From Pseudomonadales bacterium (GTDB taxonomy: Bacteria > Pseudomonadota > Gammaproteobacteria > Pseudomonadales > Azotimanducaceae): a DNA stretch of 64,000 nucleotides. Of this stretch, positions 50,659-59,470 are shown in pieces; the stretch's first letter is position 1, and every line of letters starts with the position of its first letter. The stretch spans positions 186,001 to 250,000 of the forward strand of contig JANQPF010000003.1 in assembly GCA_028285415.1 (NCBI GenBank), given 5' to 3'. Below the pieces are notes generated by a model, which did not search any database, was not told the origin of the DNA, and was given only the letters and a program-made list of their open reading frames with translations. The translations under genes were made by a program, and so were the position numbers.

Positions 50659-51084
50659 ATGGCAACCATGCATTGTGAGATCGTCAGCGCGGAGCGGGAG
50701 CTGTTCAGCGGCACCATCAGCAAGCTGACCGCAGTGGGCACCATTGGCGGCCTGGGGATTTACCCGGGCCATGCGCCACTGCTGACCGGAATTCAGCCTG
50801 GACCGGTCAACCTGACGATGGAAGACGGTGAGGAAGAGGTGTTTTTCGCCTCCGGCGGCTACATCGAGATTCAACCCGGCTACATCACAATCCTGGCCGA
50901 TACCGCCGTGCGTGCGGAAGACCTCGATGAGGCGGAAGCAGCCCGTGCGCTGGAAGCGGCCGAGAAGGCACTTTCCGATCGCGCGGCAGACCTCGACTTT
51001 GCCGTTGCGGCGGCCCGCCTGGAAGCCCTCGCACAGCAGCGCACGCTCGATGAGCTGCGCAAGCGCCGCCGCCAGCTGGGCTAG
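50659..51084 (+). CDS. atpC: ATP synthase F1 subunit epsilon
   Basis: Epsilon sits at the foot of the rotor and can inhibit ATP hydrolysis. The 141-residue protein has the N-terminal beta-sandwich (MHCEIVSAERELFSGTISKLTAVGTIGGLGIYPGHAPLLT) and the C-terminal two-helix part ending QRTLDELRKRRRQLG. It is the last gene of the operon and is followed by a strong terminator. Confidence 0.97.
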   Translation: MATMHCEIVSAERELFSGTISKLTAVGTIGGLGIYPGHAPLLTGIQPGPVNLTMEDGEEEVFFASGGYIEIQPGYITILADTAVRAEDLDEAEAARALEAAEKALSDRAADLDFAVAAARLEALAQQRTLDELRKRRRQLG

Positions 51085-51141
51085 CGCATCGAAGTCAGTT
51101 AACCGCCAGACAAATCCCTGGCGAAACAATTGCTTACAAAT

Positions 51142-51169
51142 GGGGGTGATCACAATCACCCCCTTTTTT
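51142..51169 (+). terminator. Intrinsic terminator of the atp operon
   Basis: A perfect 9-bp stem (GGGGGTGAT / ATCACCCCC) with a 4-base loop is followed directly by six T. It lies about 57 bp after the atpC stop. Confidence 0.93.
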
Positions 51170-51181
51170 GTGGCTTCTCCT

Positions 51182-51187
51182 TATAAT
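51182..51187 (+). promoter_or_regulatory. Possible -10 element for glmU
   Basis: A perfect TATAAT lies 28 bp before the glmU ATG and just after the atp terminator. No matching -35 is present because that position is in the terminator, so an activator would be needed if it is used. Confidence 0.4.
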
Positions 51188-51215
51188 CCCTCTTTTGCCA
51201 CGAGCATCGCGCTTC

Positions 51216-52580
51216 ATGAATCTGGACGTTGTCATCCTCGCAGCAGGCCAGGGCACCAGAATGCGCTCGCAGAAGGCCAAAGTACTGCACGAGCTGGCCT
51301 CCCGGCCGCTCATTCATCATGTGCTTGCGGCCAGCGAGGCGCTTGCGCCGCGCAGCACGACCGTGGTTGTCGGTCATCAGGCGGACGCGGTCCGTGAGTC
51401 GGTCGGCACCCTCGGCAACTGCGTCCTGCAGGCGGAGCAGTTGGGCACCGGTCACGCTGTGCAGACGGCCATTGCAGACCTCCCGGACGACGGCATTGTG
51501 CTGGTGCTCTACGGCGACGTGCCATTGATCAAGCCACAAACCCTCGAAAGCTGCGTTGCGGGTGCCATGCAGGGTGGTGTGGGCCTGGTCACCGCCCACT
51601 TCGAAGATCCGGCGGCGCTGGGTCGCATCCTGCGCGATGCAGACGACGCCATTGTCGGTATTGTGGAGTTCAAAGACGCGAACGATGCCGAGCGCGCGAT
51701 CAACGAAATCAATTCCGGCATTCTGGCAGCACCCGCCGGACAACTGCGTGGTTGGCTCCATCGCGTCAACAATGACAACGCGCAGGGCGAGTATTATCTG
51801 ACCGATATCATCAGCCTCGCCGTTGGCGACGGCGTGCCTGTCTATGGGGTTGTATCGGATAAGGAGGAGGTCAGCGGCGTCAACGATCGTAAGCAGCTGG
51901 CTGAGCTCGAGCGTACCTATCAGAAGCTCGAAGCTGAGCGATTGATGCTGGAAGGCGTGACGCTAGCGGATCCGGATCGATTGGACGTACGCGGCCGCGT
52001 AGTCGCGGGTGAAGATTGTTTCGTCGACATCAATGTGGTGTTGTCCGGAGACGTTGTGCTCGGCAACGGTGTACGCATCGGTGCCGGTGCCGTGATTACC
52101 GACTCCTCGCTGGGCGACGGCGTTGAAGTGCACCCGCATACGGTCGTAGAAGGCGCGGAGCTGGCGGCCGGCTGTACGGTAGGCCCTTTTGCGCGCATCC
52201 GCCCCGGCTCACGCCTCGGCGAAGGCGTCAAAGTCGGCAACTTTGTCGAAACGAAAAAGGCCACGCTCGGCGCCGGTACCAAGGCGAGCCACCTGGCTTA
52301 CCTTGGCGACGCGACCATTGGCGCGGAGACCAACATCGGGGCAGGCACGGTCACGTGTAACTACGACGGCGTGGACAAACATGAGACCCATATCGGTGAC
52401 GACGTGTTTGTGGGCACCAACTCGACTCTGGTGGCACCCATCGAAATTGCGGACGGCGCATTCGTTGCGGCAGGGTCAACAGTGACAACCAGAGTCGAAG
52501 ACGGCGACCTTGCGGTTGGCCGTGCCAAGCAGCGTAACATCAGCGGCTGGACGCGGCCTGACAAGCGCAAAGACAAGTAG
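51216..52580 (+). CDS. glmU: Bifunctional GlmU (N-acetyltransferase and uridylyltransferase)
   Basis: GlmU makes UDP-GlcNAc: its C-terminal half acetylates glucosamine-1-phosphate and its N-terminal half adds UMP. The ATG at 51216 opens the nucleotide-binding motif LDVVILAAGQGTRMRS and gives 454 residues; an in-frame longer reading upstream runs into the terminator region and is rejected. The C-terminal half shows left-handed beta-helix hexapeptide repeats (VRIGAGAVITDSSLGDGVEV, GAETNIGAGTVTCNYDG). glmS follows 21 bp downstream. Confidence 0.98.
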   Translation: MNLDVVILAAGQGTRMRSQKAKVLHELASRPLIHHVLAASEALAPRSTTVVVGHQADAVRESVGTLGNCVLQAEQLGTGHAVQTAIADLPDDGIVLVLYGDVPLIKPQTLESCVAGAMQGGVGLVTAHFEDPAALGRILRDADDAIVGIVEFKDANDAERAINEINSGILAAPAGQLRGWLHRVNNDNAQGEYYLTDIISLAVGDGVPVYGVVSDKEEVSGVNDRKQLAELERTYQKLEAERLMLEGVTLADPDRLDVRGRVVAGEDCFVDINVVLSGDVVLGNGVRIGAGAVITDSSLGDGVEVHPHTVVEGAELAAGCTVGPFARIRPGSRLGEGVKVGNFVETKKATLGAGTKASHLAYLGDATIGAETNIGAGTVTCNYDGVDKHETHIGDDVFVGTNSTLVAPIEIADGAFVAAGSTVTTRVEDGDLAVGRAKQRNISGWTRPDKRKDK

Positions 52581-52601
52581 TAGCGAAGAGGGATCTGAAT
52601 T

Positions 52602-54434
52602 ATGTGCGGTATCGTAGGAGCAGTAGGCGAACGCAACGTACCTCCGATTCTTCTCGAGGGGTTGCGACGTCTGGAGTATCGCGGCTACGACTCTGCGGGA
52701 CTTGCGGTGCTCGACAGCTCCGGAGAGCTCAAGCGCCGGCGCCGTGTCGGCAAGGTTCAGGAGCTTGTCAGCGATCTTGCAGAGAATCCGCTGCGCGGCA
52801 AGCTCGGCATTGCTCATACGCGCTGGGCGACCCACGGACAGCCCGCGGAGAACAACGCGCACCCGCATGCGTCGAGCGAACGCGTCTGCATCGTTCACAA
52901 CGGCATCATCGAAAACTTCGAGGCGCTGCGAGAGGAACTTCTCGCAAAAGGTTACGTTTTTGATTCGGAAACCGATTCTGAGACCGTGGCGCACCTTGTG
53001 GACTCGTACATTGCCGACGGACTGGATCTGCTGGATGCGGTGCGGACGACGATCAAACGACTGGAAGGCGCCTATGCCATCGGCGTCGTGAGCCGTGACA
53101 ATCCTGATCGCATCGTCGCTGCGCGTGCCGGTTCCCCGCTCGTCGTGGGCAAGGGGATTGGCGAGAATTTCATAGCGTCCGACGTCCTGGCGCTGAAGCC
53201 GGTGACCGACCGGTTCGTCTTCCTCGAGGAGGGTGACCTCGTCGAAATCACCGCCAGCGAAATCCTCATCTGGAACATGGCGGACGAGTCTGTGATCCGC
53301 AGCGACGTCAAAGTCGAGATGGGTGTCGACGACGTCGACAAAGGCAACTACCGCCACCACATGCAGAAGGAAATCTTCGAGCAGCCTAAGGTGATTCGCG
53401 ACACGCTCGAAGGCCGTATCGGGCGCACGACGATCCTCGAGCAGGCGTTTGGCGTGGGTGCTGACAAGGTGTTCGACGGGATTGACGCGGTCACGATTGT
53501 GGCCTGCGGCACGAGCTACTATGCCGCAAGCGTTGCGCGCTACTGGTTCGAAGAACTGGTCGGCATCCCGTGCCAGGTTGAGGTCGCTTCGGAGTTCCGC
53601 TATCGCAAAGTGTCGGTGTTACCCAACACGCTCTTCGTGACCATCTCCCAGTCTGGTGAGACGGCGGACACGCTGGCGGCGCTGCGCATCGCCAAAGATA
53701 CCGGATTCAAGGCGACACTGACCATCTGCAACGTCCCAACGAGCTCCATGGTGCGCGAGAGTGACATTGCGCTCATGACACAGGCCGGGACGGAAGTGGG
53801 GGTCGCCTCGACGAAAGCGTTTACCGCCCAGCTCACGGATTTGATGATGCTGGTGCTTCTCCTTGGCCGTCGCCACGGCATGGCGTCAGCCTGTGAAGAA
53901 GGTCTCGTCAAAGGCCTGCACGTTCTCGACGACCTCATCGACCAGGCGCTTGGTCTGGATGAGCGCATTCAGGAAATTGCGGAAAACTTCAACGAAAAGC
54001 ATCACGCGCTGTTTCTGGGTCGCGGCACCATGTTCCCGGTGGCCATGGAAGGGGCACTCAAGCTGAAGGAAATCTCCTACATCCACGCGGAAGGTTATCC
54101 GGCTGGCGAGCTCAAGCACGGTCCGCTTGCCCTGGTCGACGACGATATGCCGGTCATTGCGGTCGCACCCAACAACGATCTGCTCGAGAAGCTGCATTCC
54201 AACCTGCAGGAAGTACGCGCACGCGGTGGCGAACTTTTCGTCTTTGCGGCGGAGGACAGTAACTTCCGCGAGGAACCTGGAGTCACGGTGGTGCGCTTGC
54301 CCAAGGTAGACCCGATCCTCGCCCCCATCGTCTATGTCGTGCCGCTGCAGCTGTTGGCGTATCACGTCGCCGTCCTGAAAGGCACGGATGTCGATCAGCC
54401 GCGCAACCTGGCGAAATCGGTCACGGTGGAGTAG
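52602..54434 (+). CDS. glmS: Glutamine-fructose-6-phosphate aminotransferase
   Basis: GlmS makes glucosamine-6-phosphate, the first step to UDP-GlcNAc. The 610 residues have an N-terminal glutaminase domain with catalytic Cys2 (MCGIVGAVG), LEYRGYDSAG and HTRWATHG. Two SIS isomerase domains follow (VACGTSYYAA, ISQSGETADTLAAL). The C-terminal NLAKSVTVE is the conserved end that closes the active site. No glmS ribozyme is seen, as expected for a gram-negative. Confidence 0.98.
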   Translation: MCGIVGAVGERNVPPILLEGLRRLEYRGYDSAGLAVLDSSGELKRRRRVGKVQELVSDLAENPLRGKLGIAHTRWATHGQPAENNAHPHASSERVCIVHNGIIENFEALREELLAKGYVFDSETDSETVAHLVDSYIADGLDLLDAVRTTIKRLEGAYAIGVVSRDNPDRIVAARAGSPLVVGKGIGENFIASDVLALKPVTDRFVFLEEGDLVEITASEILIWNMADESVIRSDVKVEMGVDDVDKGNYRHHMQKEIFEQPKVIRDTLEGRIGRTTILEQAFGVGADKVFDGIDAVTIVACGTSYYAASVARYWFEELVGIPCQVEVASEFRYRKVSVLPNTLFVTISQSGETADTLAALRIAKDTGFKATLTICNVPTSSMVRESDIALMTQAGTEVGVASTKAFTAQLTDLMMLVLLLGRRHGMASACEEGLVKGLHVLDDLIDQALGLDERIQEIAENFNEKHHALFLGRGTMFPVAMEGALKLKEISYIHAEGYPAGELKHGPLALVDDDMPVIAVAPNNDLLEKLHSNLQEVRARGGELFVFAAEDSNFREEPGVTVVRLPKVDPILAPIVYVVPLQLLAYHVAVLKGTDVDQPRNLAKSVTVE

Positions 54435-54438
54435 TAGA

Positions 54439-54460
54439 CGCGCCTGCGGAATCAGGCGTG
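54439..54460. terminator. Hairpin after glmS
   Basis: An 8-bp stem with one G-U pair (CGCGCCTG / CAGGCGTG) and a 6-base loop lies 5 bp after the glmS stop, between converging genes. With no T tract, its role as a terminator is uncertain. Confidence 0.4.
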
Positions 54461-54474
54461 CCCGTTCTCCTCAG

Positions 54475-55110
54475 TCACTTTTGATAAGAGCGCTGCGTAT
54501 ACAGATGGCTCATCCACATCTGGTAGCCGAGCAAACCAATCGTCGACAGCACCGCAACCAGCGCGAACCAGCCCTGGTTTTCCGTAATCCAGATACTAAT
54601 GCCCAGGATGAAGATACTCATTGCCGGGATGATGGTCAGGAGATGGTCACGAAAAGTTGCTGGCCGGACGTTCTCGAAGAAATCTTTGTTTTCGCTTGCC
54701 AGCCTGGCGCGTTTCATTGAGGACTGACTGATCCAGGCCATGGATGCAAACAAGATGGCAAGTAATATGAACCACAAGCCGATTGTGGACGCACCCAGGG
54801 CGCTGATCTGTGCAAACTCTAGAATCCCGACCAGGAAAGGAAAGATGGCGTCGATTGTCCTTGGTAGCCAGCTCAAACGGAGCACCATGTCACTGTAGAT
54901 GAGCCATATGAGCAGAATCCCCAGCAGCGTGGCGGTGATCTGCAACCAACCTAGAATCGCAGGGAACGTCCATTCGTAGAGATAGTTCTGCTCGACGAGA
55001 TAGCCCCAGAGTAACTCGAGCGCCAAGGCCTGAACGATGCTCAACAACGTCAGCAACACGGTTGGGAAGTGAGCTTTCGCTCGCTGACTTACGGGATTGT
55101 CACTCAACAC
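54475..55110 (-). CDS. Multi-pass membrane protein of unknown function
   Basis: I do not recognise this family. The 211-residue protein is mostly membrane, with about six hydrophobic helices (roughly 15-36, 45-70, 83-100, 106-126, 155-173, 177-196). A charged cytoplasmic loop lies between helices 4 and 5 (KRARLASENKDFFENVRPATFRDH). It starts at GTG 55110, with AAGAAG upstream at a slightly long spacing. It stands alone: glmS converges on it, and 109 bp with nothing recognisable separate it from the reductase gene. The coding sequence looks less G+C-rich than its neighbours, which could mean acquisition. Confidence 0.7.
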   Translation of the reverse strand: MLSDNPVSQRAKAHFPTVLLTLLSIVQALALELLWGYLVEQNYLYEWTFPAILGWLQITATLLGILLIWLIYSDMVLRLSWLPRTIDAIFPFLVGILEFAQISALGASTIGLWFILLAILFASMAWISQSSMKRARLASENKDFFENVRPATFRDHLLTIIPAMSIFILGISIWITENQGWFALVAVLSTIGLLGYQMWMSHLYTQRSYQK

Positions 55111-55219
55111 AAATCTTCTTTGTTAGCCATCGCGAAACAGAATATCAGATCGGCCAGGAGCGGCCCGGATCCTATGCACTTGTCATCGTCCAGAACTCCC
55201 GCTTGGATGACTTGTTGCA

Positions 55220-56170
55220 CTAGTCCGGAACCGGCGTGGCCGCATCATGGTGCCCGAACAATTGCTTCATAGCGGGCGTCGGCAATCGCGTTGCTTCGTT
55301 CAAGGCCAGGAAGTCCTGCGCGAGCATCTGGAATTCGCGCTTAGCGTCCTCGGCATGTCCCACTTTGATGGCCATCGTTTCACTGCGGAACATTCGCTTC
55401 ATACCGAGAACAATCAACCACTCGGGCAGCCAGAGCAGCACCCGGTGATTTGCCGGTGTGATGGGTATGCCATTGGCACGCAGGATCTGCAGGCACTCCC
55501 GCATGGCGCGCACCATCAGCCGCATGGCTTTGTCATGGGTTGCGAGTTTATCGACGCGGCCGCCAGCGTAAAAAAGGGCGCCGCAGGTTGGCAGGATTTT
55601 AGCCGCATGCGTCTTCAGCCAGGCATCCATGTTCGTCGAGATGGAGGTCGGAAAACCTGCCTGCTCGAGTACCCCGGCAATCGTGGCCAGGCGCTCCGTG
55701 CGGCGGCCTTCGAGCTCCCCGACGGTTGTCGGCTGCTCGCGGCGTGATGTGATGACGTAGCGAATCGTGCCAGCCCGGGGGATCGCCGCCGCGCCCGGAA
55801 ACCCGAGGAGCACGCGGTCTTTGCCGAGGGCCGAAATCATGGGCTCTGGACCGCTAACGTGGTTAGCGAAGAACATCACGCTCGGGGTGCGTTCGTTTGC
55901 GGCCAGGATCGGCAAGACTTCGGCGAGCGCCGATTCTGGCAGCACGACTAGAACGAGGTCGTAGGCATCTTGCGGATCCAGGCGATTGATGACGGGAACG
56001 CGCGTTGTCGTGCATTCGCCGGATACGGCATCCTCCATACTGACCCCGTGGTCGCGGAGGCTATCGTGGCGATTCCCGCGCGCCATAATCACGACGTCCT
56101 GCCCGCTCTCGGCGAGCCGGGCTGCGTACAAGCAGCCGATATTCCCAGCGCCGTATATCAGAATTCGCAT
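55220..56170 (-). CDS. Ketopantoate reductase (PanE/ApbA) family protein
   Basis: This is a probable NADP-dependent 2-dehydropantoate 2-reductase or relative. The N-terminal Rossmann motif RILIYGAGNIGCLYAARLAESGQDV is clear, and the C-terminal helical domain has the family's N-x-x-K-like region around MDAWLKTHAAKILP. I choose the ATG at 56170 because a perfect AGGAGG lies 5 bases upstream; a GTG two codons earlier overlaps that site. The protein is then 316 residues. The NxxK/S/E catalytic set of true PanE is not all recognisable, so the substrate is uncertain. It is divergent from the serine hydrolase. Confidence 0.82.
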   Translation of the reverse strand: MRILIYGAGNIGCLYAARLAESGQDVVIMARGNRHDSLRDHGVSMEDAVSGECTTTRVPVINRLDPQDAYDLVLVVLPESALAEVLPILAANERTPSVMFFANHVSGPEPMISALGKDRVLLGFPGAAAIPRAGTIRYVITSRREQPTTVGELEGRRTERLATIAGVLEQAGFPTSISTNMDAWLKTHAAKILPTCGALFYAGGRVDKLATHDKAMRLMVRAMRECLQILRANGIPITPANHRVLLWLPEWLIVLGMKRMFRSETMAIKVGHAEDAKREFQMLAQDFLALNEATRLPTPAMKQLFGHHDAATPVPD

Positions 56171-56286
56171 GCTCACCTCCTGTGACGTCCCAACCTAGCG
56201 CTGCGGCCACGGCAAGAAAACCCGGATTTCCCGAAAAAAAGCGGCACCGGATCTAGCTATGGTTCGCATCGACGCTAGGATGTGGC

Positions 56287-57318
56287 ATGCGTCTCCAACT
56301 CGATCACTTCAGGCGTGAACTGGGCGTCCCCGCGGTAGCGGGGGGCATTCTGGATGCGTCAGGTGAGGCCGTCTTCGACGCGGTGGGCACCTGTCGGCGT
56401 GATGCGGAACTGCCGGTTGCCCTTTCCCATCAATGGCACATCGGCTCGTGCGCCAAGTCGATCACGGCGCTGCTTTTTGCCCGCCTGGTGGAGCTTGGGC
56501 TCGTCGATTGGTCAACGCCGGTTGCAGCCGTGTTCCCGGATCTTGGTTCCGCCGTCCATGCAGGCTGGCAAGACCGGTCGTTTGAAGAGCTCTTCTATTG
56601 CCGTGCGGGTATGCGGGCCAACCCGTCGCTGCGGCTCATGCGGCGTTTCTGGCCAGACACCCGCGACCTGACCGAGCAGCGTTCGGAGGTAGCCTGCGTT
56701 GCCATGCAGAAACCGCCTCACAAAGCGGGCAAGTTTGTTTACTCAAACCTGAGCTACATGGTCATCGGCGCGGCAATTGACCGGCTCACCGGTCAGTCTT
56801 TCGAACGGGCGCTGGATGAACACGTCTGTCGTCCGCTCGGTATCACGTCGCTGGGCTACGGTCCGCCGCCCGAAATCTGTGGTCACGCTGCCGCGGTGAC
56901 GCTGCCGGGAGTGGGGATTTTTCGCGGCAAAGCGGTAGCGCCCGGCGCGCCGCGCAGCGACAACCCCGCGGTGTTCTCATCCGCCGGTACCTTACATATG
57001 ACCATGGGTGACTGGGCGAAAATCCTGCGGCTCTTCGTGACGGAGGGCGGTGAGCTGGTGCAACCGGAAACTCTGCACACGCTGCTCGAGGGACCGGCGG
57101 AGTACCGCATTGTAAAAGGCTGGGCGCGAGCGGATCTCCCCGGCGTCTCGTTCGGCGTTCAGGGTTCGAATACTATGTGGGCTGCAGCAGCGCTGCTCTC
57201 GCAGGCGCGTGATCGGCTGAGTTTGGTGGTCTGCAACGACGGGCGTACCCGCGTGGTCATGAAAAGTGCGTTGCTCGCCGCGGAATTGCTCGAGCTGACG
57301 CGCGGACCCACAATTTGA
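56287..57318 (+). CDS. Serine hydrolase of the beta-lactamase class C/penicillin-binding family
   Basis: It is a probable esterase, peptidase or beta-lactamase-like enzyme. The catalytic SxxK is S54-C-A-K57 (HIGSCAKSITALLFARLVELG), and the second motif YxN is Y152-S-N154 (FVYSNLSYMVIGAAID). The third motif, normally KTG or HxG, is not obvious; the region reads FGVQGSNTMW instead. At 343 residues it lacks a clear signal peptide, suggesting a cytoplasmic enzyme rather than a true beta-lactamase. It lies alone on the plus strand, 116 bp from the divergent reductase gene. Confidence 0.82.
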   Translation: MRLQLDHFRRELGVPAVAGGILDASGEAVFDAVGTCRRDAELPVALSHQWHIGSCAKSITALLFARLVELGLVDWSTPVAAVFPDLGSAVHAGWQDRSFEELFYCRAGMRANPSLRLMRRFWPDTRDLTEQRSEVACVAMQKPPHKAGKFVYSNLSYMVIGAAIDRLTGQSFERALDEHVCRPLGITSLGYGPPPEICGHAAAVTLPGVGIFRGKAVAPGAPRSDNPAVFSSAGTLHMTMGDWAKILRLFVTEGGELVQPETLHTLLEGPAEYRIVKGWARADLPGVSFGVQGSNTMWAAAALLSQARDRLSLVVCNDGRTRVVMKSALLAAELLELTRGPTI

Positions 57319-57395
57319 TGCCATTGTTACAAAACGCGGTGGAGGAACCGGGCCGTAGCCTCTAGCATCCCTATCTCGACAAAAGGAGGTTTGCT

Positions 57396-57731
57396 TTGAA
57401 CATCATGGATTTGTTGGAAGGCGTTCCGGGTCTGCTCGACTCGGTGAAAGAGGCCGGCGTTGCCGATGATCAGCTCCCGGGCCTGGGCAGTGCTCTGGGC
57501 CAGCAGCTTGGCGGCGATGATGGTTTCGACTTCACCGACCTTCTGGGTGGGCTCGATCTCGAGAATTTCGTTTCGCAGATTGACATCGGCCGGCTTGCCG
57601 AGCAGGTGGGTATCTCCCCTGCCATTGCCGAGCAGGTGGTGGCCCTGATTGGACCCAAGGTGGCAGATTTTTCTCCCGCAGACGGCTTGGGGGGTGCGCT
57701 GGGCTCGCTGGCGGGCAAGCTCTTCGACTGA
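57396..57731 (+). CDS. Small acidic helical protein (DUF937/DUF2780-like)
   Basis: This 111-residue protein of unknown function is rich in Gly, Leu, Asp and Ala. Its second half (RLAEQVGISPAIAEQVVALIGPKV) resembles the helical repeat of DUF937/DUF2780 proteins; the likeness is by eye only. The N-terminal half repeats short LLGG/LGG turns. It has no signal peptide or membrane helix. The start is TTG at 57396, since a perfect AGGAGGT lies 5 bases upstream, while the internal ATG at 57405 is too far. Such a strong site suggests a well-translated protein. Confidence 0.75.
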   Translation: MNIMDLLEGVPGLLDSVKEAGVADDQLPGLGSALGQQLGGDDGFDFTDLLGGLDLENFVSQIDIGRLAEQVGISPAIAEQVVALIGPKVADFSPADGLGGALGSLAGKLFD

Positions 57732-57824
57732 GACCCGGGCCCGCGCGTGAGCGTCTGACCGCTGTTGGCTCTGCGCACGGCTTGATGCATGATGGCCGCG
57801 GCCGGTCGGGTGGTGGAGAATCAG

Positions 57825-59129
57825 GTGAGCGAGTCGAGCGAAGTGAACCGAATGGACAATCCGGTCTGTCCGGTCTCGCTGGAAGAGGTGACCCTCGCCG
57901 ACGTTGAGGTCCTGGAATGTCCCTACCCGACTTACGCGTATCTTCGCGAACATGCGCCGGTCTATCAGGATCCGCTGACCGGCATGTATGTGGTCACCCG
58001 GTATGAAGATCAGCGGCAGATTGCACTCGACTACGACAACTTCAGCAACTGGCGCCCGAGTAACGACCACGCCAATCTGACCGGCAACGCCCGGCTTGCC
58101 TACGAACGGTTTCTCGAGAACGGCTGGGTGCCGGGCGAGTCGCTTGCGGCAAGAGACGACCCTGAGCACAAGCAGATGCGGTCGATCTTCGATCATGCGT
58201 TTCGCCCGAAACGTATCAACGCAATCGACCATGAGGTTGAGGCACTCGCGTATGAGCTCATCGATGACGTTGTTGCCGGGCAGGACGGCGTTTGTGAGTT
58301 TGTCTCCCAGTTTGCCGTACCTCTACCGCTCATCATCATATGCCGCCAGATGGGCGCCGACATGGAAGACGTCTGGCAGATCAAGAAATGGACCGATGCC
58401 TGGATTCGCGGCGTCGGGTTCGGCTTGTCTGCAGAAGATGTTCTGAAGTACACCGATCTGGAGATACAGGCGCAGCACTACTTCCAGGCGATTTTCGACA
58501 AGCTGCGCAGGACGCCGGACGACTCTCTGCTTTCCGATCTCGTCAACATAGAGGTTCCCGGTTGGGGGCGCACGCTCTCCGACAACGAGCTCCACGCGGA
58601 AATGATGCAGGACACCTTCGTGGGCGGCTCTGAAACGACAACCAATGCGCTTTCGGCGGGTGTCATGCTGCTGGCGCGCAATCCGGCAACCTGGGAAAAG
58701 CTAAGGAGCGACCCCGAACGGTATCTGAAAACCTTTTGTGACGAAGTCGTGCGGCTCGAATCACCCGCCCAGGGTATGAGCAGAACGGCGAAAAACGAGG
58801 TGGTAGTGGGTGGGGTGCGTATTCCCAAGGGGGCGCAGGTGGATCTGCGCTATGCAGCCGGCAACCGTGATCCCGAAGTATTCGACAACCCTGACGAGAT
58901 TGATCTGGAGCGCAGGAACGCCGGTGCCCACCTTGGATTCAGCACCGGGACTCACTACTGTCTCGGCGCTCCGCTTGCGCGGCGAGAGCTCTACTGGGGT
59001 TTCAAAGCGTTCATTGACCGCATCGAGCACTTCCGGCTGATCCCTGAGAAAAACGATTTGCGCCACCTGCCCAACTACAGCCTACGTATTCTCAAGGAGC
59101 TGCACATTGAGTTCACGCCGGTGAAATAG
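57825..59129 (+). CDS. Cytochrome P450 (bacterial class I type)
   Basis: A soluble heme monooxygenase. It has the I-helix oxygen motif GGSETTT, the ExxR of helix K (EVVRLES), and the heme-ligand loop FSTGTHYCLGAPLARREL with the axial Cys. The start is uncertain. GTG at 57825 has GGAG six bases upstream (434 residues); ATGs at 57789 and 57852 are also in frame. The substrate is unknown. It shares little beyond core motifs with the second P450 below. No ferredoxin or reductase gene lies nearby. Confidence 0.92.
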   Translation: MSESSEVNRMDNPVCPVSLEEVTLADVEVLECPYPTYAYLREHAPVYQDPLTGMYVVTRYEDQRQIALDYDNFSNWRPSNDHANLTGNARLAYERFLENGWVPGESLAARDDPEHKQMRSIFDHAFRPKRINAIDHEVEALAYELIDDVVAGQDGVCEFVSQFAVPLPLIIICRQMGADMEDVWQIKKWTDAWIRGVGFGLSAEDVLKYTDLEIQAQHYFQAIFDKLRRTPDDSLLSDLVNIEVPGWGRTLSDNELHAEMMQDTFVGGSETTTNALSAGVMLLARNPATWEKLRSDPERYLKTFCDEVVRLESPAQGMSRTAKNEVVVGGVRIPKGAQVDLRYAAGNRDPEVFDNPDEIDLERRNAGAHLGFSTGTHYCLGAPLARRELYWGFKAFIDRIEHFRLIPEKNDLRHLPNYSLRILKELHIEFTPVK

Positions 59130-59155
59130 ATGGCTATGCTTTAAGGACGCGCTTT

Positions 59156-59467
59156 ATGACGGAGCCGTATATCAACACGTTAGCGAAACACTCGGCAGAA
59201 CTAGCGGAGCCACAGGATCTGTCGAGCCACGAAGGTTCGCACGGTGAACGCTACTTCGTAGCTAAAACCGAAACCGGGGTTTGTGTGGTCAACTATGAGC
59301 CAGGCGAGGAAAGCTATCTGGGCGGTCCGTTCCTGACCTGGGACGGCGCCGGCGCGTTCGTCAGCGCTCACAAACGCAGACACTTGTTATCCGGCATGCT
59401 CGTTGGCGGCGTGGTGCTTGTGGTCCTTGCGCTTGCCGCAACGCTGGTGCGCCAGCTTGTCGTCTGA
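59156..59467 (+). CDS. Small C-terminally membrane-anchored protein, unknown function
   Basis: I do not recognise this 103-residue protein. A hydrophilic N-terminal domain of about 75 residues (HGERYFVAKTETGVCVVNYEPG, then FLTWDGAGAFVSAHKRRH) is followed by one C-terminal membrane helix (LLSGMLVGGVVLVVLALAATLV). That gives a tail-anchored layout with the body in the cytoplasm. AAGGA lies at good spacing before the ATG. It follows the P450 by 26 bp on the same strand and may be co-transcribed with it. Confidence 0.68.
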   Translation: MTEPYINTLAKHSAELAEPQDLSSHEGSHGERYFVAKTETGVCVVNYEPGEESYLGGPFLTWDGAGAFVSAHKRRHLLSGMLVGGVVLVVLALAATLVRQLVV

Positions 59468-59470
59468 CGC

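Noticed and set aside
51168-51215. Upstream extension of GlmU by 16 residues
   Set aside because: It would start inside the atp terminator T tract; the conserved protein begins at ATG 51216.
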